Source: Candidatus Babelota bacterium
Lineage (GTDB): Bacteria; Babelota; Babeliae; Babelales; Babelaceae
Length of the DNA stretch: 10,616 nucleotides
Direction: 5' to 3'
Assembly (NCBI GenBank): GCA_003174035.1
Contig: PRDV01000042.1
Coordinates: forward strand, 1 to 10,616
Positions within the stretch are counted from its first letter, which is position 1; every line of letters starts with the position of its first letter. Below are positions 6,981 through 10,616 of this stretch, in pieces. A program made the translations under genes and the position numbers. The notes beneath the pieces are model-generated. The model was not told the origin of the DNA and did not search any database. It saw only the letters and a program-made list of their open reading frames with translations.

Positions 6981-7002
6981 CGTTATGACTTTGGGGAAAA
7001 CT

Positions 7003-8589
7003 ATGAAAACAAACTTATTTTTATGTTTAATTTTAATGATGATTGCAGGAAGGATATCTGCGGATCCTTTTGGTATAACCGTAACTCCAACAACGGTGAA
7101 TAATGGAGACACAGTAACCTATGCAGTGACTATTGCCGGCGCTGTGGGGGATGAACTGAATGTGGTAGTTGGTCCACTTGTTGATCCAGTAAACGTTATG
7201 TTTAGCGATGTTATGGGGTTGTCTGGGCAGCCAGTGTTTGATGCGGTAAGCAATACTGTTGTGGTAAACAATATTCAATTAACTCAGATCTCTGCGAGTT
7301 TTAAGATAACCTATCAAAAAAGTTGTACAGGAGCCACAAATGTAATGGAAAGGATCCATATATCAGGTACGGTAGGAAGTACAGCGGGCAGTAATTTTTC
7401 CGGTATTATTACTTTTAACAATTTAACGATTAGCGTAATTCCATCTGAAGCTATTCTTTGTCCAGGATCTCCTGTTACACTTTGTGCCCAAGTAACGAGT
7501 AATCTTTCGAGTGATACGAGCAATCTTAATTTTTCTTGGATGGGATTAAACATAATTACACCATTAACAACTCCCTGCATTACGGTTAATTCGCCAGGCA
7601 TGTATACTGTTAAAGTGACCAATGTTAATGAAACATCACCTTGTCTAGGTACAGCGACAGTAAGCGCTGCCGTGGCTCCGACAACTATAACCGTGATACC
7701 GACTCCTAATCCAGTCTGCACTGGCCAACGAGTAACTTTGACAGCAATGGCTGATGGAAATCCTGCACCAACATTCACCTGGAGTGATCAAAATGGTATT
7801 CTTGGCGAGGGATCTACCATAACTCTACCGTGTGTGCCAGCTAACGAAACAATTTCAGTAGCAGCTGCTAATTGTGCTGGTATGGTTACTAAAGCGGTTG
7901 ATCTTACTGTAACACCATTGCCAGATTCGACAATTCAAGTTGATGTCTGCTCTGGAAATCCGATTACCTTAGAAGCGCCAGCAGCAACACCACCAGGGAC
8001 TCATTATTGCTGGACTAATGGTTCCGGTAGTACGGGTATATCAGACAATCCACTCAAAGTAGATCCTACGAATCCAGATAACCCTTACACTCTTATAGTA
8101 GGTGGCGACTGTTGCACAACTACTGATCCTGTTGCGTGCTGTGGCATGGTAAGTACCCCGCCATGTTGTTCGACGAGTAAGGTTAATCTTCATGCTATGG
8201 ACTGCCCTAACGTTTGCATAACTAAATGTGGACCAAAACATATTACCCCAAATGAGGAGTTTAAATATGTTATCAGGTTGGTAAATTCAGGAACTGAAGC
8301 AGCAACCGGTCTGACTGTTACTGATACCTTACCAAAATGTGTAAAATTCAAGTGTGCTAAAGCTGAAGGATGGACTGTAACAGCTACGGAAGACCCAGTA
8401 ACTGGCATTACAACCGTTACCGCTACTCAAAACGAACCTATTGAGCCTTGCCGATCATCAAAGATCACCTTGAAGGTGAAAGCTGTTGATTGTCAAGGGA
8501 AATTGAAAAATGAAGCAACAGTAATGGGTGATAGCATAGAAAGCAGAACTTCTTCACCAATAACTACCATCGTTCATAACATTCTTTAA
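7003..8589 (+). CDS. Secreted Cys-rich surface protein with Ig-like domains and a C-terminal DUF11 (OmcB-like) domain
   Basis: The product has 528 residues. Residues 1-20 form a signal peptide ending RISA. About 21-140 is a beta-rich N-terminal domain (VTPTTVNNGDTVTYAVTIAG). Ig/PKD-like repeats follow at about 142-225, 228-305 and 307-368, each with a conserved Trp (FSWM, FTWS, YCWT) and a cysteine near the start and end. Residues 370-409 are a cysteine cluster with several Cys-Cys pairs. Residues 410-525 match the DUF11 conserved repeat: GPKHITPNEEFKYVIRLVNS, then ATGLTVTDTLP. The linker style CPNVCITKCGPK plus DUF11 recalls chlamydial OmcB, a disulphide-linked envelope protein; the resemblance is judged by eye. 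The role is probably envelope structure or host contact. Start 7003 is supported by GGGG 6 nt upstream and by the signal peptide; an ATG at 6985 would sit next to the IS end. No promoter of its own is visible, since the IS element lies just upstream. Confidence 0.85.
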   Translation: MKTNLFLCLILMMIAGRISADPFGITVTPTTVNNGDTVTYAVTIAGAVGDELNVVVGPLVDPVNVMFSDVMGLSGQPVFDAVSNTVVVNNIQLTQISASFKITYQKSCTGATNVMERIHISGTVGSTAGSNFSGIITFNNLTISVIPSEAILCPGSPVTLCAQVTSNLSSDTSNLNFSWMGLNIITPLTTPCITVNSPGMYTVKVTNVNETSPCLGTATVSAAVAPTTITVIPTPNPVCTGQRVTLTAMADGNPAPTFTWSDQNGILGEGSTITLPCVPANETISVAAANCAGMVTKAVDLTVTPLPDSTIQVDVCSGNPITLEAPAATPPGTHYCWTNGSGSTGISDNPLKVDPTNPDNPYTLIVGGDCCTTTDPVACCGMVSTPPCCSTSKVNLHAMDCPNVCITKCGPKHITPNEEFKYVIRLVNSGTEAATGLTVTDTLPKCVKFKCAKAEGWTVTATEDPVTGITTVTATQNEPIEPCRSSKITLKVKAVDCQGKLKNEATVMGDSIESRTSSPITTIVHNIL

Positions 8590-8598
8590 GATACTAGA

Positions 8599-8616
8599 GG
8601 GGGCCTTCGGGCCCCC
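8599..8616 (+). terminator. GC-rich hairpin after the surface-protein gene
   Basis: GGGGGCC and GGCCCCC form a perfect 7-bp GC stem with a TTCG tetraloop, 9 nt after the stop codon. It is very stable, but the following GCAAAATAAAT has no T run, so it may end transcription poorly alone or protect the mRNA 3' end. Confidence 0.65.
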
Positions 8617-8629
8617 GCAAAATAAATCT

Positions 8630-8770
8630 CTACTTTCGCCCGCATCTGGGCCGTTCTTCTTCAAACATTTTTGCGAGATAAGCATTTGCAAGAAAGGCAT
8701 TGCTAGGATAGTCTAAAAGACACCTATTGCCATTGATGGCAGAGAGTATCCCGTAATTCTGAGTGAGCAC
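8630..8770 (-). other. Orphan minus-strand reading frame, possible gene remnant
   Basis: The gap between the surface-protein gene and the SNF2 gene (8590-8779) has no complete gene. On the minus strand a frame of 46 codons runs from a GTG at 8770 to a TAG at 8630, with protein-like composition (LLDYPSNAFLANAYLAKMFE). There is no ribosome site before the GTG and a stop lies about 10 codons upstream. It could be the tail of a lost gene or chance. I do not recognise it. Confidence 0.2.
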
Positions 8771-8779
8771 GTTGATTGT

Positions 8780-10555
8780 ATGGATATAGCGTTATCCCCC
8801 ACGGGCAAGGTGTACCTTGACAAAAGTACCCAAGATACCGAGCCCCATTTCTCTTCTAAGCTGGAAGAACTGTTTCAGAACGGCCCAGACAAGGCGCTGC
8901 TTGTAGTAGGGATTGAAGATCCTGAGGACAAGGTTCCCCCGGGATTTGCCTATTGGCGGTCATTTGCTCGTCGTTTTATTACGGAAGTCTGCCGTCGAGG
9001 TACAACAGATGGGAAAATACCGCTTCCATCAGCTGATGAGCTTGAGACTTATATCAGCGAAGCACCATTCTTTAAAGGAAGTGAATATTTGCATACCGAC
9101 ATACTTAAGCAGGTATGGCATAACCTTTCTCAAGCATTTATCGATGAATCAAAAAAATATACGGATGTTAATGAGCTCTTTAAAGCCTATAATAGCTCAT
9201 GGAATCTGGTGGGAAGAGTGTACTTTCATTTAGCCGAAAATAAGAATGATACCAATCAGCCCTTTGCTTTTTTAGCTACGTATACTACGCGCTTATCTGC
9301 ACAACAGGTGCCTAAGCATATTCCCCTGGGCAAAGCTCTTCAAGAATATGCAGGAGAGAAAAATACCGCTGCATTGCTTTCGCTGTTAACGCCCGTACAA
9401 AAGGCTGCTGCAAAGAGCTCTGTTATCAAACAGCTTATTGAGGGTGGGCAGATCTATCAACCGATTTCATGGACTGCTCAGCAAGCATATGCCTTTTTAA
9501 AGGATATTCCGCTTATTGAATCTGCGGGAATTCTTACTAAGATACCGCAGTGGTGGAATAGCCAGAAGCCACCGCGGCCGCAGGTAGCTGTTGCTATCGG
9601 CGATAAGCAGGGAAGCCTTGTGGGGCTTGATAGTCTCGTTGACTTTGATATTCAGTTAACCCTGAGTTCAGGACAAGTACTTTCACCTGATGACTGGCAT
9701 GAGATTCTCCACGTAGGTAATACGCTCATTAAAATTAAAGAGCAGTGGGTGGAAGTAGATCAGGAAAAACTACATGAAGTACTCGATCATTGGCAAAAGG
9801 TACAAAAGCTTGTAAAAACAAGAGGGCTTACGTTCGCTGAAGGTATGCGCATGCTGGCTGGACCAGGCTTGAGCGCATCAGCTGAAGGTTCTTTTCAAGA
9901 TGATGTGCGTGAATGGAGTGCAGTGCGCGCCGGAGCATGGCTTCAGGATATACTTGAAAAAATGAGGCATCCTGAGAATGTTGATCTACAAGATTCGGTT
10001 CTTGCTACACATCTTCAGGCGACATTGCGGCCATATCAAGCGCAGGGGGTACGCTGGCTCTGGTTACTCTATTCCTTACAGTTAGGAGGATGTCTTGCAG
10101 ATGATATGGGTCTTGGCAAAACCATTCAAGTTATTGGGCTTTTGTTGCTTATTAAATTCACTACGCAAAAAAAGCCCCATTTACTGGTAGTTCCTGCATC
10201 GTTACTCGGCAACTGGCAAGCAGAGCTACAGAAGTTTGCGCCAACCTTAGTCGTACGCTTTGTGCATCCTTCAGCCGAGGCAAAGAACGAGAAGGGTGAT
10301 CTGGAAGCTTATGATCTGATTGTTACTACCTATGGCTTTGTGCATCGCTTGCCCTGGTTAACGGAGATTGCCTGGGATATGATACTGCTTGATGAGGCAC
10401 AGGTTATTAAGAATCCATCAACTCAGCAGACGCGGGCAGTGAAAGCGCTGCGTAGTTCTGTACGCTTTGTTTTAACTGGTACGCCAATTGAGAACAGTCT
10501 TACTGATTTATGGTCGCTGTTCGATTTTTGTGCTCCGGGATTACTTATATCTTAA
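8780..10555 (+). CDS. SNF2-family ATPase/helicase, truncated: C-terminal helicase domain missing
   Basis: This 591-residue reading frame belongs to the bacterial SNF2-like proteins with an N-terminal DUF3670 region. Residues 1-230 are the family-specific N-terminus (FAYWRSFARRFITEV, WNLVGRVYFHLAEN, PFAFLATYTTRLSAQ). Residues 235-360 match DUF3670 (IPQWWNSQKPPRPQVAVAIG, GLDSLVDFD, EQWVEVD). The ATPase core follows: LRPYQAQGVRWL (416-427), Walker A DDMGLGKT (441-448), motif Ia VVPASLLGNWQ (470-480), DEAQ (538-541) and LTGTPIEN (565-572). After LWSLFDFCAPGLL the frame reads Ile-Ser-stop, where relatives continue for several hundred residues through motifs IV-VI. Without that half the protein can at most bind ATP. 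Such proteins remodel protein-DNA complexes when complete. The start is uncertain: ATG 8780 has no clear SD, and the frame stays open back to 8717 without another start codon. Confidence 0.88.
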   Translation: MDIALSPTGKVYLDKSTQDTEPHFSSKLEELFQNGPDKALLVVGIEDPEDKVPPGFAYWRSFARRFITEVCRRGTTDGKIPLPSADELETYISEAPFFKGSEYLHTDILKQVWHNLSQAFIDESKKYTDVNELFKAYNSSWNLVGRVYFHLAENKNDTNQPFAFLATYTTRLSAQQVPKHIPLGKALQEYAGEKNTAALLSLLTPVQKAAAKSSVIKQLIEGGQIYQPISWTAQQAYAFLKDIPLIESAGILTKIPQWWNSQKPPRPQVAVAIGDKQGSLVGLDSLVDFDIQLTLSSGQVLSPDDWHEILHVGNTLIKIKEQWVEVDQEKLHEVLDHWQKVQKLVKTRGLTFAEGMRMLAGPGLSASAEGSFQDDVREWSAVRAGAWLQDILEKMRHPENVDLQDSVLATHLQATLRPYQAQGVRWLWLLYSLQLGGCLADDMGLGKTIQVIGLLLLIKFTTQKKPHLLVVPASLLGNWQAELQKFAPTLVVRFVHPSAEAKNEKGDLEAYDLIVTTYGFVHRLPWLTEIAWDMILLDEAQVIKNPSTQQTRAVKALRSSVRFVLTGTPIENSLTDLWSLFDFCAPGLLIS

Positions 10556-10616
10556 AATTGCTTCTTAATTTTAGGACGCTAAGCTTAAGAAGGCTAGCAG
10601 GATCCAGAGGGATTCA
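10547..10616. other. AT-rich sequence with nested inverted repeats that replaces the SNF2 3' half
   Basis: From about 10547 the sequence no longer encodes SNF2 protein in any frame. Two overlapping inverted repeats are visible: TAAAATT (10553-10559) with AATTTTA (10567-10573), and CTTCTTAA (10561-10568) with TTAAGAAG (10585-10592). They are alternatives, since both use bases 10567-10568. This could be the end of an inserted element, an intron start or a rearrangement junction. Seventy bases are too few to decide. Confidence 0.4.

Larger units (their letters stand above)
6360..6992 (+). mobile_element. IS200/IS605-type insertion sequence, defective
   Basis: A Y1/HUH transposase gene (broken) is framed by subterminal hairpins rather than terminal inverted repeats, as in IS200/IS605 elements, which move as single strands and make no target duplication. 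The left hairpin is at 6367-6383 and the right one at 6964-6980; the outer ends given are approximate, because cleavage sites cannot be fixed without an empty site. There is no accompanying tnpB. Bases 6211-6366 between the preceding gene and the left hairpin are AT-rich and show no gene. Confidence 0.8.

Noticed and set aside
6985..7002. ATG 6985 as start of the Cys-rich surface protein
   Set aside because: It lies against the IS right-end hairpin without a proper SD, and adds six residues before a complete signal peptide that begins at 7003.
7314..7778. Minus-strand frame of 154 codons, low-complexity and hydrophobic
   Set aside because: Antisense to the repetitive Thr/Val-rich Ig-like region, which readily yields open shadow frames; no SD or motif.
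10545..10613. Minus-strand frame ending in TAA at 10545-10547, considered as a transposase C-terminus
   Set aside because: An in-frame TGA at 10616-10614 leaves only 22 codons, and the peptide has no recognisable motif.

Overview
The window (about 40% GC by eye) looks like part of the chromosome of a host-associated bacterium, most likely a protist endosymbiont of the Candidatus Dependentiae (TM6) type. A chlamydia-like or other intracellular lineage is possible. This is inferred from gene content, with no marker gene to prove it: a secreted eukaryote-type RING-IBR-RING protein, a Cys-rich DUF11 surface protein resembling chlamydial OmcB, several secreted Ig-like proteins, an AAA ATPase fused to a PD-(D/E)XK domain, a DUF3670-type SNF2 helicase and an IS200-like element. 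Shine-Dalgarno motifs, sigma70-like promoters and hairpin terminators are ordinary bacterial ones.

Layout. Bases 1-1383 (minus) hold the first 461 codons of a gene whose 3' end lies outside the window. It has a signal peptide, a full RING1-IBR-RING2 cysteine pattern as in RBR ubiquitin ligases (parkin/HHARI class), and a long charged coiled-coil tail. It has its own near-consensus promoter at 1431-1458. Upstream on the same strand is a complete MATE transporter (1642-3036), which shares a divergent promoter region with the plus-strand genes.

The plus strand then carries a small secreted Ig/PKD-like protein (3173-3568) with a strong terminator, the AAA-PD-(D/E)XK protein (3715-5262), and a secreted protein with Ig-like repeats (5362-6210). 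Next comes an IS200/IS605-type element (about 6360-6990) whose tnpA is broken by one extra base. It sits directly upstream of a 528-aa Cys-rich Ig/DUF11 surface protein (7003-8589), which ends in a GC-rich hairpin. The last gene (8780-10555) is a SNF2-family ATPase. It is complete through the first RecA-like domain and then stops abruptly, without the C-terminal helicase domain, beside AT-rich sequence with nested inverted repeats.

The window is a surface/secretion region: four of the seven protein genes carry export signals and one is a membrane transporter. The RBR protein is the most unusual gene. If delivered to a eukaryotic host it could act on host ubiquitin, but its RING2 lacks half of the usual zinc ligands, so activity is uncertain. 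No tRNA, rRNA or CRISPR array was seen.
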